From positions 14,878,942 to 14,942,941 of the forward strand of contig OX459101.1 in the NCBI GenBank assembly GCA_949775045.1: a stretch of DNA of 64,000 bases, in the 5' to 3' direction. This DNA comes from Metridium senile (lineage: Eukaryota; Cnidaria; Anthozoa; Actiniaria; Metridiidae). Shown here in pieces: positions 46,438-58,400 of this stretch (position 1 is the first letter of the stretch; each line of letters opens with the position of its first letter). Both the position numbers and the translations under genes were made by a program. The notes under the pieces are model-generated. The model ran no database searches, was not told the origin of the DNA, and saw nothing but the letters and a program-made list of their open reading frames with translations.

Positions 46438-47194
46438 TACTATTTCGCTTTAAATAGAGAAGTTATTTTAAAAGACCATTGGAAGCAATCTAACAGCAAC
46501 CTAACAGGTTTATGAGGAAATAAAATAAGAGAAGCTATATTTTACACATACATATCCTATATTAGATTCGGCTGCTGTAAGCTCAATTGGATCATGGCGC
46601 ATTTGTAGTAGGCTTATGTCCTAGATTTCTGTCAAGCAATAACATCCACATAGCTTCTTTGATTCTTTGATATGATTGGTTTAAAAAGACATGTTTGACT
46701 TGTGATTGAATATCAAAAAATGATTTAAAGGCTCAAAATGATGCTATACTATAGTAATCCAAAAAAGTGCAATTCATGGTTAAATCGCACACTTTTTAGC
46801 CAATAAGTGATTATTGAAGTGGATCAGAGTCAATGAGGCAACTAGCGGCAACTAACAAAGGATTCTTCTCAACATCGTTTCACCTTCCATTGATTAAAAT
46901 TGAACTTAACACCATAAATAAAAAAACATAAAAAATTAACATGGTGCAAATTGAAGATAACATAATTATCTAGCATTTGCACCCTTAGAGTCAAATTATT
47001 TTGTTTTTTCTGTTTTTGAAATTGAAAAAAATGTCCATCTGGGAAGCCAATATTCAATACCAATATTTCGGGCTTATTTTAAAAACATTAAAAACATGAA
47101 TATTGTGCAAAAGAATTATATTGTTCTAAGGAACATTTCGCACCCTTTTTGGTTACTAAATGAATATGATTAAAACAATTACCGTGTGAATAAT
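46438..47194. other. Stretch without a recognised feature
   Basis: Short imperfect inverted repeats such as AAAAAGTGC / GCACACTTTTT near 46764-46797 occur, but no element or gene can be delimited. Confidence 0.4.
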
Positions 47195-47640
47195 ATTCAT
47201 CTGAAAAGACGTGTTAACATTTGGTCATCTATAAACCCGCCATACGTCACGCTTCAATGCGCCTAGTCAAAATGGTAGAAATAAGGCCACAAAATCGTGG
47301 TTTTTCGATCTTTTCTCAAAATATTTGCAGAAAAGTAAAAAAGCCATGGATACAGCTACCTCAATCTTTTGTTGACCTTATCGAATGATTTTGATCTACT
47401 TTCCGTTCAAAACGTACACGTACTTTTGGGGGTTGAAAGTTAACGGTTTGATCACTTTTACAAGAGAGATTGTGCGACTATTCTCATGTCAAGTTACAAT
47501 ATTGGCTATATTTAAAATAAAACAAACCCTTTTAAAAAAAGTAGCCATGGATTCGAAAACACCATTCTTTTACGGACATTTTGATGTCTAATACATGACT
47601 ATGCGTGGAAAAAAAACCACCGTATTTTGGGAATTAAATA
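47195..47640. repeat. Dispersed repeat, copy 2 (pair with 8521-9790)
   Basis: Uninterrupted at AAAATCGTGGTTTTTCGATC, which shows the empty target site of the retro-insertion seen at 8624-9331. Confidence 0.7.
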
Positions 47641-47835
47641 ATAAAGTTGCTGGTTACTCAAAACAATTAGATCACCGAAAAGAATTGATGCATACAAGCT
47701 GCGTCAAATATCATCAAAAATCTTGCCATTATGAGAAATATCTAATACAATGAATTATTTCATATTTAAGTCTGTTTTACATAGGGCGGATTTTCAGGGA
47801 TTTGTATGAAGAAGCTATACAAACTAATTCTGATT

Positions 47836-47984
47836 CAATGCCAATGTTTATTTTAGCAATAACAATGTTTAAATTATATTAACTTACATCATACTGTTAA
47901 TTATTGTTTATAATACCGATTAATTATTTATGGTTTTTCCAGTCGTCATTTATCACTAGAATGTAAAAAAGAAACAAATTAGCA

Positions 47985-48032
<48 letters not shown>

Positions 48033-50064
48033 AGGAAAGAAAGAAATAAAGAAACAAACAAACAAACAAAAAAAGAAACAAAGAAACAAAGAAACAAAGA
48101 AACAAAGAAACCAAAGAAACGAAGAAACGAAAAACAAAGAAACAAAGAAACAAAAAAAAACAAAGAAACAAAGAAACCAAAGAAACGAAGAAAGAAAGAA
48201 ACAAAGAAACAAAGAAACAAAGAAACGAAGATATGAAGAAACGAAGAAACGAAGAAACGAAGAAACAAAGAAACAAAGAAACAAAGAAACAAAGAAACAA
48301 AGAAACAAAGAAACGAAGATATGAAGAAACGAAGAAACGAAGAAACGAAGCAATAAAGAAACGAAGAAACGAAGAAACGAAGCAATAAAGAAACGAAGAA
48401 ACGAAGAAACGAAGAAACAAAGAAACGAAGAAACGAAGCAATAAAGAAACGAAGAAACGAAGCAATAAAGAAACGAAGAAACGAAGAAACGAAGAAACGA
48501 AGAAACAAAGAAACGAAGAAAACAAATGCTGATCAACAGAAAACAATAGTTAAGTTTACTTCAATATAATATCACTGTGCAAATGCCTTTTTTGTCAAAT
48601 AATGCATCAGTGCTAGATATCGTGAAACACGAGTATAGAACAATTGTATAATAGGCTAAAAGGAGAAGAAGTATTTGGCCGCGAAAGGGACTAGGATCTA
48701 GTTTATATCAAAATGTTTCTTACCATATCTGATAAAGATTCATGTTTTTGGCGCAGTTCACCTTATATTCCAGGTTTCACCTTATAGACATAGTTCGCCC
48801 AGTCTTTACCAGCACACACCACACCCTTGTTATATTTTTGACAAGCCCTGCCTTCGGAGTTTTTGTGTATTTGTTGAACACAAGTTCGAGGTAGCGAGAT
48901 TTGAGGCGGTTGGGTGAAGTCTTTACCGCCCCAGCACTCGCCGTAATACTGAAGACCAATGTATTGGTAGCCCTTTCTACGTGCTATTTTAACACATTCA
49001 CACAGAAACCTGTGATGAAAAGTAATCAATATGAATACATTCGTAAAAGGGAAAATACGAGCAAATATAGACCGAATGCCAATATGGACGCCACTTTCTC
49101 ATCATATTTTTGTAATTCATGTTTTAATTGACCACTACATCAATATTATAGTCTAAAATGACAACAACAAAAGTAAAACCTTTCAGACAAAACTATTAAA
49201 CTCTGGAAAAGGTATGAGAATTTCAAAAGTGTAAACAGATGATTTTATTAGCTAAATTTTTATTTATTAGTTTAGCTAGTTCTTTTTTTACAATAATTAT
49301 CTATTCAAGTTACATGTAATTTTCTGTTATTTTTTTTGATAATAATTTAAGACGGGAGAAGCCTTGTATGGGACTTAGAGCGCTTTCCCCTTTGGGTAAT
49401 CCTAATTTTTAGTGTTGTAAATTTTGCTTGTACTTTTTATTTCTTATTATGTATTAGTTAAAATTGTTGTAAAAAAAAACACACGACGCGGCGAGCAAAA
49501 AAAAAAAACGTTTACTGAACACATATGAATCTCTGTGTTTTTGTTCCAAACGGATTCACTTGATTTATATTTATTGCAATAAAACTTTTCAAAACAAATA
49601 TTTCTGCTTGCTTTTTTTGCATGATATCTTCGATGGTGCTGCTTATTTTATAAGATCGGGTTCTTTTTTTTGAAAGTCAAAGCAGGCCATATTGGCATTC
49701 GGTCTTGTATCTTTTATATTTTATGTTGGTTATTATAAATTAGTCACTTTCAAAACGATCCGGAGACTAGGGTGTTTTGCAAAATTCTGTAAATCCTAGA
49801 ATATACATATATCAGGTGCAGTGTGGGAACGAATACGCTCGAGATTAAAAGTAATTAAGCGTATTTAATAGTATAAAATCGATTTTTTTAAAAACTTGCT
49901 GACACCACTTCGAACTAGGCCAAGCATTGCTCCCACAATGCACCAGATGTATGTATATATGTATATTCTAGGATTTACAAAATATTTGCAAAACGCTATA
50001 TATATATAGCCCTCTGATGTTTGTGTATATATGGGTAATTGGGCTTCATTGCTCATGGGATAAG

Positions 50065-50144
<80 letters not shown>

Positions 50145-51171
50145 TGTCTTATCCCATGAGCAATGAAGCCCAATTACCCATATATACACAAACATCAGAG
50201 GGCTGAGGAATCGTCAACATTTTGCTAATTAGTAATCAATATAATCAGTGACGTCATCGATCACAATCATTCATTATTAAAACATCAATATTCTACCATC
50301 TCATATCTTGATGCCATCTGTTCCAGTTTAGTATCCTTCCTGCATATACCGAACTGGTATTGTCACGGATGTTGCAAAGTTGTTCACCCAGAACTCGAAC
50401 TCGATGTCCATCTTTGTTTATGATTCCATCCTTGTAGCATGCAACCTTATCGGCAAAAAGCTGAATATTGCAAAGTGGTACTAGTGGGAGTTGTAGCCGT
50501 TTGCCAACTTCTGTCGATCTTTTCACCAGGTCCTCTTTAAATGTATGAAAATATGATATTTAAGATTAATTTGTGTGGAATAATAACGATAAGTTTTTTT
50601 TTCTTGGCACCTTCTGGCAGTCACAACGCTAATATTAAGATTAAAAGAGGCATACTAGTTGCGTTTCTAAAAGGGATGGGCCATTTGATATGTGATGGGG
50701 ATGGTTGATTCTAAGTTTGCTCGATATTTTATCCATCCAATGAGGGGCGATATCTTTTTATAAGTTCCCTCGATATTTTTGTTTTACTATTTTTGACCTT
50801 GAATTCCACGATGTTGTATCTCTGGACTGCCCAGTGACGGATCTAGGAATATTTTAGGGGGGAGGGGAGTGGGGAGTGTTAAGCGTATATTTTGGTATGT
50901 GTGCATTGTTTATATGTTACTCATCAAATAAAACACAATAAAAAGCAGAAAACGGAGTAACAATGGGGGATTGGGAGCCACCCTATTCACCACCCCTAGA
51001 TCCGCCACTGACTGCCCATATCGTACTTATACTCAAAATAGGAAAAAGCTTGATTAATAAAGGTGAGAAAAAAGCATTATAATTAGAAGTAATATCAGAA
51101 GACGTACCTTCTGCAGGAAAAGCGCTTTGTACAAAGACCACCAAAGCGACACCAATCAGGAGGAACTTCAT
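47836..51171 (-). CDS. Secreted cysteine-rich WSC-like protein, paralog B
   Basis: Coding exons 51171-51108 (signal peptide MKFLLIGVALVVFVQSAFPA), 50534-50297 and 49009-48763; donors GTACGT and GTAGAA; phases 1 and 2 as in paralog A. The joined frame gives 182 aa. The pro-like stretch ends in a dibasic GKR. Then follow LCNIQLFADKVACYKDG, LNWNRWHQDMRW, FLCECVKIARRKGYQYIGLQ, YYGECWGG, a segment longer than in A with TCVQQ, and VVCAGKDWANYVYKV. All eight cysteines of A are present, plus one extra (EQLCNIRD). TTTTAG before the ATG could be a 5'UTR acceptor. A donor after TATAAG (exon end 48781) would join 47955 and stop at once (TGA), so the C-terminus is uncertain. AATAAA lies at 47852-47847. 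Intron 2 carries two foldback MITEs. The gene order and upstream block point to tandem duplication with A; the molecular role is unknown. Confidence 0.82.
47984..48520. repeat. (GAAA)n, (GAAACAAA)n and (GAAACGAA)n minisatellite 3' of paralog B
   Basis: Pure AAAG at 47984-48048 gives way to AAAGAAAC and GAAGAAAC units with AGCAATAAAG interruptions to about 48520. The three long overlapping FFVSSFLRF-type ORFs are artefacts of this repeat. Confidence 0.95.
49330..49470 (+). mobile_element. Possible LINE 3'UTR fragment in intron 2 of paralog B
   Basis: GGGAGAAGCCTTGTATGGGA, CTTAGAGCGCTTTCCCCTTT then T-rich sequence resemble LINE 3'UTRs I know from invertebrates. No coding part is attached, so confidence is modest. 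Confidence 0.35.
49774..49994. mobile_element. Palindromic MITE in intron 2 of paralog B
   Basis: GTTTTGCAAAATTCTGTAAA and TCCTAGAATATACATATAT at the left are complementary to the right end (TATATGTATATTCTAGGATT, TACAAAATATTTGCAAAAC). GTGCAGTGTGGGA and TCCCACAATGCAC also pair. Confidence 0.75.
50009..50204. mobile_element. Foldback with (GA)n core in intron 2 of paralog B
   Basis: Arms of about 58 bp (AGCCCTCTGATGTTTGTGTA, TATATGGGTAATTGGGCTTC, ATTGCTCATGGGATAAGACA) are essentially perfect complements across a (GA)n run at about 50069-50141. The lack of arm divergence indicates a very recent insertion or ongoing homogenisation. Confidence 0.85.
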
Positions 51172-51189
51172 GTTGCGTCACTAAAATAA

Positions 51190-51430
51190 CAAGAAAACAA
51201 AACAAAAGATTATTTTATGAAATAACAGGAAGAAGAAGAAGAAGAAGAACTCCAAGAACAATAAATCTAAGAACAAGAATAAGAACTCTCAGAACAAGAA
51301 AAAGAACAAGAACTCTAAGAACAAGAAAAAGAGCAAGAAACTCTCAGAACAAGAAAAAGAACAAGAACTCTAAGAACAAGAAAAAAACAAGCACTCTCAG
51401 AAATGAAAAAGAACAAGAACTATCAGAACA
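51190..51430. repeat. Purine-rich tandem repeat upstream of paralog B
   Basis: AACAAGAACTCTAAGAAC and AACAAGAAAAAGA units alternate. A diverged counterpart precedes paralog A. Confidence 0.8.
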
Positions 51431-51689
51431 AGAACAAGTTAGAAAGAAAAGCGATTTGTGATTGCGAATCCTAGGATTAGTGATCCTAGGATTAGTAAGT
51501 AGTACATTTAGCAAGACAAAGCATCCATTGATTTATGCATAAAAGAGAAAAAAAAGAACTGATGATTACTACAACAAGTCAATGAAGAAGAAGGAAAGGA
51601 GAAAGTCACTCAGAAAGTTTACCTTGATTAGTAAGTTAGCCAACACGAAATATGAATTTAAACCATTAAAAATACCTGTTTTATACTTT

Positions 51690-53110
51690 TAGCAATGCTA
51701 TTAATATAAAATACAATAACAATTAAAATCATTAAAATAATAATCACCTTTGATGACATCTTCTACTAATGTGTAATATATCTTTATTTTGATCCATGCC
51801 CTGTATCGATTATGACCAATAAGATCAAATATGTCAACCTTTTTAAAAGCTAATGTAATTAAGGTGGTTCCCAGTAGTTTTGCTTGATCACGTTGTCCTT
51901 TAATAATCTGCTTATATAAAATCATGCTATTGTGCAATGAATCTGAACTTTTTACCAGATATTATGCACGTAAAAAAGAAAAAAAAGGTGAGATGATGAC
52001 GGGCATGATGATCATCAAAATAACTCAACGAAAAAATAAAAAAAATAAAGCAGCGAACTTTAACTGAAATAAGTGTTACAAAAACAGCAACGAACAACAA
52101 ATTATTAGAAAAAAAGACAACCTGCCAACATGAAATGTAATCTGTGATAATCGTGTCCCGAGATTGACATACATTAATATTTTGACGAAGAGGAGTGTAG
52201 TTATTCCGTGTGTGTAGAGCATATTCCATATAGTTTGCTGGCGGTATTAATACTCATTCTAAGGTCAGCCTCGCGCAGATCTGAGCGATCGGTAAGCGTA
52301 GATGTTTACTATATCTATATGTAACTAGTACCTTAAATGTTAGCTTGGGCCAGACTGACCAACCAGCCTATGCGTAAGTTTTGGTTTGACCAACCAGCCT
52401 AAGTTTAATTGTGTAGTGTTTATTAACTATATGGAGTGGAGGTAAAATATGTGAATTTTTAACATTAAAAACAATTTTTTATCTTTCCCCACAGTTAAAG
52501 AAACAAAGATATTAATATAATATTGAGAAATCCTTGAACTGCATTGTTCCAGCTCTGTTTACTGGGAAGGTGAACAAGAAGATGACTAAATTAAAATTTG
52601 GAGTAAAATCGCTTCAGGCCGAGACCTACAACCGAGTTTAATCAAATGCCAATAAGTTTAAAATATTTTATGAAATTTGATAACCAAATTGGAATGAACT
52701 GAATAAGTGTAGTAGTGCCCAGTGAAGGGCATTAAAATAACAATTAATATTAACGAATTAATAACACGTTTGCTAAACATGGCAGATTCCAATTTGATGT
52801 AAGAAGCTGCTCGACCAAATAAAGGGAATACGATTCAATTTATTACAGATCCCTTTGTCAAATGTCCAACTCGTGCTTCACGAATGTTACATAAATCATC
52901 TCACACGACACAGGGAACCCGCAAGAATGCAGTAAACCATAACAATTACATATGCGTGCAAATATTCCATTTATGCTTTTAGCAATGGTATTAATACAAA
53001 ATCCAATAAGAATTAAAATCATTAGAATATTAATCACCTCTAATGACATCTTCTAATATGTAATATATCTTAATTTTGCTCCATTCCCTTTAACGATTTC
53101 GAACAATAAT
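51690..53110 (-). promoter_or_regulatory. Upstream modules of paralog B, duplicated
   Basis: AACAATTAAAATCATTAAAA, TAATCACCTTTGATGACATC and TATCGATTATGACCAATAAG at 51715-51835 recur, diverged, at 52990-53105 (AATCACCTCTAATGACATC, then AACGATTTCGAACAATAATA). The first copy corresponds to the CCAAT block of paralog A. No gene lies between the copies. Confidence 0.45.
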
Positions 53111-54400
53111 ATAAAATAATATTTTTTAGCCGGGGGGCCTGGGGAGGCTAGAGCCCCCCAATAATTTTCTGAGATTTTTTTGGATTTCTTGAAGATAAAG
53201 ATAAAGATACTTTCTTGTTAAGCTGAAAAACGAGGAAATTTTTGTAGCATCATTAAAGTTACCAGTGTTTAATTTTGTATTTCATTTGTCTCTGTATATG
53301 ATAGGGGAGGGGTGGGTGGATAGGAAATAGCTTAGCTCCCCCAATCAAAAAACTGTTCCGCCGTCCCTGTAATAGTGGTGGCGAATGGTACCTTGGGTCT
53401 TGGCAACTTCAAAATCTCCAAATCTCGTTTATACACGTTTGTGTTCGTCTCGGATGCTCGGATTATCCCCTCTACATTTCCCCCCTCTATATAGTGTATA
53501 TTTTGAGTTTTGGCGAAAAATACTTTCCCATTTAGTGAGCTATTTTGTGTAAATTATACGCCAACTGTTTACCTTTCGCAGTTAGTCCCAAATCGATAGA
53601 TATCTATGAAAAACTGTTTTTCTAAAACAATTGTTTTTGCCATTTTACATAAAATAGCACATTGTTTAAAACTTTCATATTAGTCTTACATTGAGGGTTT
53701 TGTTGTTACTTTTTTTTACCCACGTCCCATTAGATTAGAAATAAGATTTATTATGGAGTCTCAGTGTATTTGGATTGAAGAACTCACTGCTTCATTTTTA
53801 GGGTTTTAATTTTAAAGCAGTAGAATGTAATGCTCAGAAACTAATAACCAGCGAACACTTTGAGATATTTTGTGATTTTAATAGATTTAAAATGAGATTT
53901 ATTATGAACATTTAGTGTAGTTGAACTCACTGTTATATTTTTGGAGGTTTTAATTAAAGCAGTAGAAGGTTCGATTCAGGAAATAATAACATGAAAAACA
54001 TCAAGTGTACACAGTTCGAGTGTGAGTTTTATATTTCCCTGGAAACTGGTCATGGCTGTTGAGAATTTAATTAATGTTATGTTATAGTGATTTTTATTGC
54101 ACCAAAATATTCCAAACTCTTTTAAAATATTGGAAGCTGATAGCACAACAAATTAAATTGCTTTTAGCTATATTACCTATATAACACTATTAAATAACAA
54201 ATTAAAAGTATTCAGACTTTTTTAACGTGCAAAATATCGATTACGTCGATAAATGGTGAACAATTATCTTGTTACTCTAGAAAAGGTTTGAATATATCTT
54301 GGATTTGAAGAATTCTGATTTATAATTATTTTTGTTTTAAGCTAATACTTTTTTCTCACAATTTTATATAACTAGTATCGGAGCTTTTCCTCTCATCTTA
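53111..54400. other. Intergenic; one more GTGAGTTTT-GGAAACT module
   Basis: 54022-54075 has GTGAGTTTTATATTTCCCTG then GGAAACTGG and GTTGAGAATTTAATTAATG, like the modules at 43731, 44024 and 44893. A ~110-bp unit near 53746-53830 (ATAAGATTTATTATGGAGTC) recurs near 53893 (ATGAGATTTATTATGAACA). Otherwise nothing seen. Confidence 0.45.
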
Positions 54401-54580
54401 TAGTCCCTCGCCGTTCCCTACGCCATCTTGAAAGGTAGCCGGGCCTTTGCATCGAAGCTACACGAGCGTTGAGCTTGCAACGATCAATACACGTGAATAG
54501 TTGTCCCTAAGGTGTTAAAAGGTGTTTATCATTGCCGGTTACTTTTCAAGATGGCGCAGAGAACTGTGAAAGGGACTGTA
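54401..54580. mobile_element. CCGGGCCTTTGCAT MITE, third copy
   Basis: TAGTCCCTCGCCGTTCCCTA and CGCCATCTTGAAAGGTAGCC at the left, complements at the right ending GGGACTGTA. The loop shares GAGCGTTGAGCTTGCAA-like sequence with the loop of 18928-19135. Confidence 0.85.
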
Positions 54581-55162
54581 AATACAAATAAACCAATAAT
54601 AGTTAATCTAAAGTATTTTTAAAGAAACAAAGAAAAAACATTCAGCTCTCGATAATTCCAAAGAATGTTTTGTCTTTCTCATTTTGAGCAGAATAATAAC
54701 CGACTTTTTTTCTGTACTTTTTCTGTACTTTTTCTGTACTTTTCTGTACTTTTCTGTACTTTTCTCGGATATTATCTATTTTCCCTTTCAAGATGACCGG
54801 CGTTTCTCAAGCTCGTAGGATGTTGAAGTTTAGTGACAGTTAATTCGTATAGCATTAGAAAAGTCTACACTTGTACTGGTCTTAAAATATGTTGCTGTTT
54901 TGTTCCCTTATGCCTAATGTCAGTGCCATCATACGGAAGTAATGCTACGGTAAAAAGTAGAATAACAAAAAAAAACCTGAATATCTTAGATAAAAACGTG
55001 CATGTTCCGACGGTCCGACCGGGCCGAAATCTCATTCTCGACTGCAGGATTCGGATCCGAATCGGATTTCCCTTTTTCGGACCGGCCAGCCATATATAAT
55101 AATCATATGTGGACGCAAGCTGTTTGAGATGTATATCGCTCATTAGTGAAGAATGAATAAGT
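54581..55162. other. Intergenic with CTGTACTTTT tandem repeat
   Basis: Five TTTCTGTACTTT units lie at about 54709-54764. The 54833-55099 open frames on both strands have no domain. Confidence 0.5.
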
Positions 55163-55388
55163 TTGAGCACAGGCAGCACAGGCTCTTGACTTTAACTTTT
55201 CTTTATGTAGTGAGGGGTGGGGGGGGGGGGGGGGGGGGGGGTAAAAGGATAATTAGGGCAGAAATCACTACAATAATGTGTGTGTAGTTTTTAGTTATGT
55301 ATTAAATGGCAAATAGCTATTTGATTGATTTTTTAATAAATTAAAAAGATCACCAAGTTAAAGTCAAGAGCCTGGGCTGCCTGTGGTT
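55163..55388. mobile_element. Palindromic element with poly-G core
   Basis: CAGGCAGCACAGGCTCTTGA at the left pairs with TCAAGAGCCTGGGCTGCCTG at the right. About 24 G lie at 55218-55241. It sits 45 bp 3' of the discoidin gene's stop codon in gene direction. Confidence 0.75.
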
Positions 55389-55431
55389 TTTAAGAAGCTC
55401 GAATCCCTAATCCTCATCGTAACCAACCGCA

Positions 55432-58400
55432 CTAATTACACGTATACAATTCAACTCTTATGGCTGGATGACTTTGGTACTCCTCAACGACAAATCGCAC
55501 AGCTCTGGCCTCGAAAGGAATTTGTAAAACATGTGTTACCACTGTAGTCGTGTCAGTATTGCCTGGAAAAATCTGAAAAAGCAATAAGTCAACCATTACT
55601 GTCATGAAGAAACGTATTACCAACGTACGTACGTACGTACGCGTAAACTATTGTTTGTCAAAACGAACAGTTCCAACATGGCGCATCGAGACAGATACAA
55701 TTTCGAGAGAAGAGAAGGAGAGGGGAAAGGAAAAAAGAGCCTGCAATATTAATGATCGATGACCCAGGTTTTCCTAATAAGTGCCCTAATTAATTAATAC
55801 TAGAGCTGTCAAACCCACGTGTAAGAATTGCCAGGTACAGTTTGACATTTGTATGCTAGTAATGTTATGAACACTCAAAGAGAGGTAAACAAATAATCAA
55901 AACTTAACCCAAACGTTTATTGCCAAGACCATTTACTATTAAAGTTTAGTTCAATTGTGTACAATAGTTCGATGGTTTCGATCGATGGTGTGAGATTCAT
56001 CTACCATAATCAGCTCTATAAAAGATCTCTAAACTCTTGTTTAAATTAGAGTTCTATTAATTCTTATACATTTTTCTAAATGAAAGATTTTTAATTTATA
56101 GTTCTTCTGCACTGGCAAAGATCAGCTTCGGGCAGAAGTATAATCTACGGCCTTTTAAATTCAGCGAGCAACAACTTATCCCCAATGACTTTACTTCTAG
56201 TAACTGCTCTTGCTCAATCCCAACAAGGGGGAAAACAACCAATACGGACATGTTACGTTGAAATAATATTTCAATGGCTTCTTCAAACACACGGTAAATG
56301 ACACTTTTGCCAAAACCAGTGGGTAATACGGCCATAGCAGGATATCTCTTCGATCTAGCAACGACTCAGCCGCCAATTTCTGCTCTCTCTTAATCACTAC
56401 TCTATCGAAATAATTATATATCTAAACTACTAAAACAATCGATGATAATAGTAATACAACAATAATCTCACGATCGTGTCAAAGCGAAGGCGTTATCTTG
56501 TAAATTGTAATAGGCATGATCGGAATTTTTTTTTTAAACAATGAAGCCATTTGATTGACAGGTTCTAAGCCAATGGGAATTTTACGTTTTAAGCGTAAAA
56601 TAAAACCCCGGAATTTGGGGTCATCATAACAGGCTCTCCCTCTCCTTTCTCTCTCCCACAGTCCCCTAGATAGCCGCTACACAGGCTACTCTTACGCAAG
56701 TCGTACAAATCCTTAGAAAATATCCCATTTTATGTTTCTTGCTATATTTTATGTATTTAGAAGCAGGAGCTGAAATTCTGACTTTTTGCTTATGTTGGCA
56801 TGCCCTTTTCATTTCTAGACATCGTTTTGGCACAGCTTGATGGATATAAGGTAGGTGTGGTCACGTGTCCTCTAGCTGCAAATAGGAATATAAACCTTAC
56901 CTTCTTCACATCTTTCTCTTTGTAAATAACCCACAGACTTGGGTCAGGGCTGTACTGCAGAGAGTATGCCTTGGTAAATTGAGCAACGTGCTGCGTTGGA
57001 CTAGATCTTCCCTGTGTAGCAACTTTGTAGATTGGCTTGTTTACAAGTAAATCGATTTGCAGATACTCACCAATTATTGTGTTTGCTGGCCCCCATGCAC
57101 GGCCAAGTAGAAGTCTATTTAATCGTCCGTGCGAAGGCAGCACTTGTCCATTGTAATGTGAAGATGCTGTGATTTGAGAATCGGTGACTCTTCCATCTTC
57201 CATTCCAACAGGAACATATGTTTGGTTATCTGCAAGTCAAATGAGTTATTACATGAATACCTGAATACCATGAATACCATGGTTTTGTCGTTAATTGATA
57301 CGGTATCTATATAACAATCATAGCAAGTCTTATTTATTGAGCGCTGAATCCTCAAATAGCTCCTAGCGCTTTAAAAATCTACTATTATGTATATATATGG
57401 AGGGCTTGTCTGACTGCTGAAAACCAGCAGTTTACAATCATGCATGAATGTGGTTAGTGAATGCTTCAAGGCCTGACTGTTGTACTTGGAGAGATCGCTA
57501 ATCTTTGTAAATAGCACAGCGGGATCTTTAACGTACATCTTTTGTGTAATATAGACAATATGAGTGGCCGTTGTATATCGCATACAGATCGGACGCGAAT
57601 ATTGTATAGTACTTATAAAAATCCAACGTTATAGTTATTTCTTATTTTACTAAAGTTGTCAAGAAAAAAAAAACTCTGGTCGAGAAAATTCACGTTGAAA
57701 CTTATGCAAATCAGGACGAAATCTGTATGAGATTTGCAGAACTCGTCACGGACGTGATTTCTTTTGTACAATTTTTAATAATTGTTCATTAATTTTATAG
57801 AGGATTACATAGAGTGAAAGAAAAGGGGACTTCCAGATCTACATCTTCATCCGAGAAGACGTGAAGGTCTAATCCTTTGCAGATGTAATTACAAAGGCAG
57901 TACCTTCTCCTCAATTTTTATAAAACCCTGAGTATTCGGCGGGGATGCGACCTTTACCAATTTATCCACAAACAAGCACTGTAGACCGGCGCTTAGCCAA
58001 CTAATTAAGCCAAGTTTGGCAATTGCAATATATACACACTTTAATATATACACAATCTATTTTAAATCACATCATGAAGCACTGTTTTAGACAAATACCG
58101 TACGCAATCTTGACAATAATGTCATTTAGCATATATGGTATTGTAGGTGAGTAGTAACAAAAGATTTAGATTAGTGCGAGAGATTTGAACTTGTGCATTA
58201 GGGACCTTTTAAACAAAGCAATATTCCCAGAGCACGAAGTATCAGTGAAAACTTCGGTTTAACAGCTTATACTATATTCAAAATCGCATCAGTGAACGTA
58301 AACAACGTAAAAGCAATTCACACGTTGAGATTGCAACAGAACAATGGGCATATATTTGATACGAATCAACGCGCGTGTATTATCCCAATTATTTTATAAT

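Noticed and set aside
47924..48546. Three 185-196-codon FLRFFVSS frames
   Set aside because: Produced by the GAAA-derived minisatellite; no biological composition outside it.
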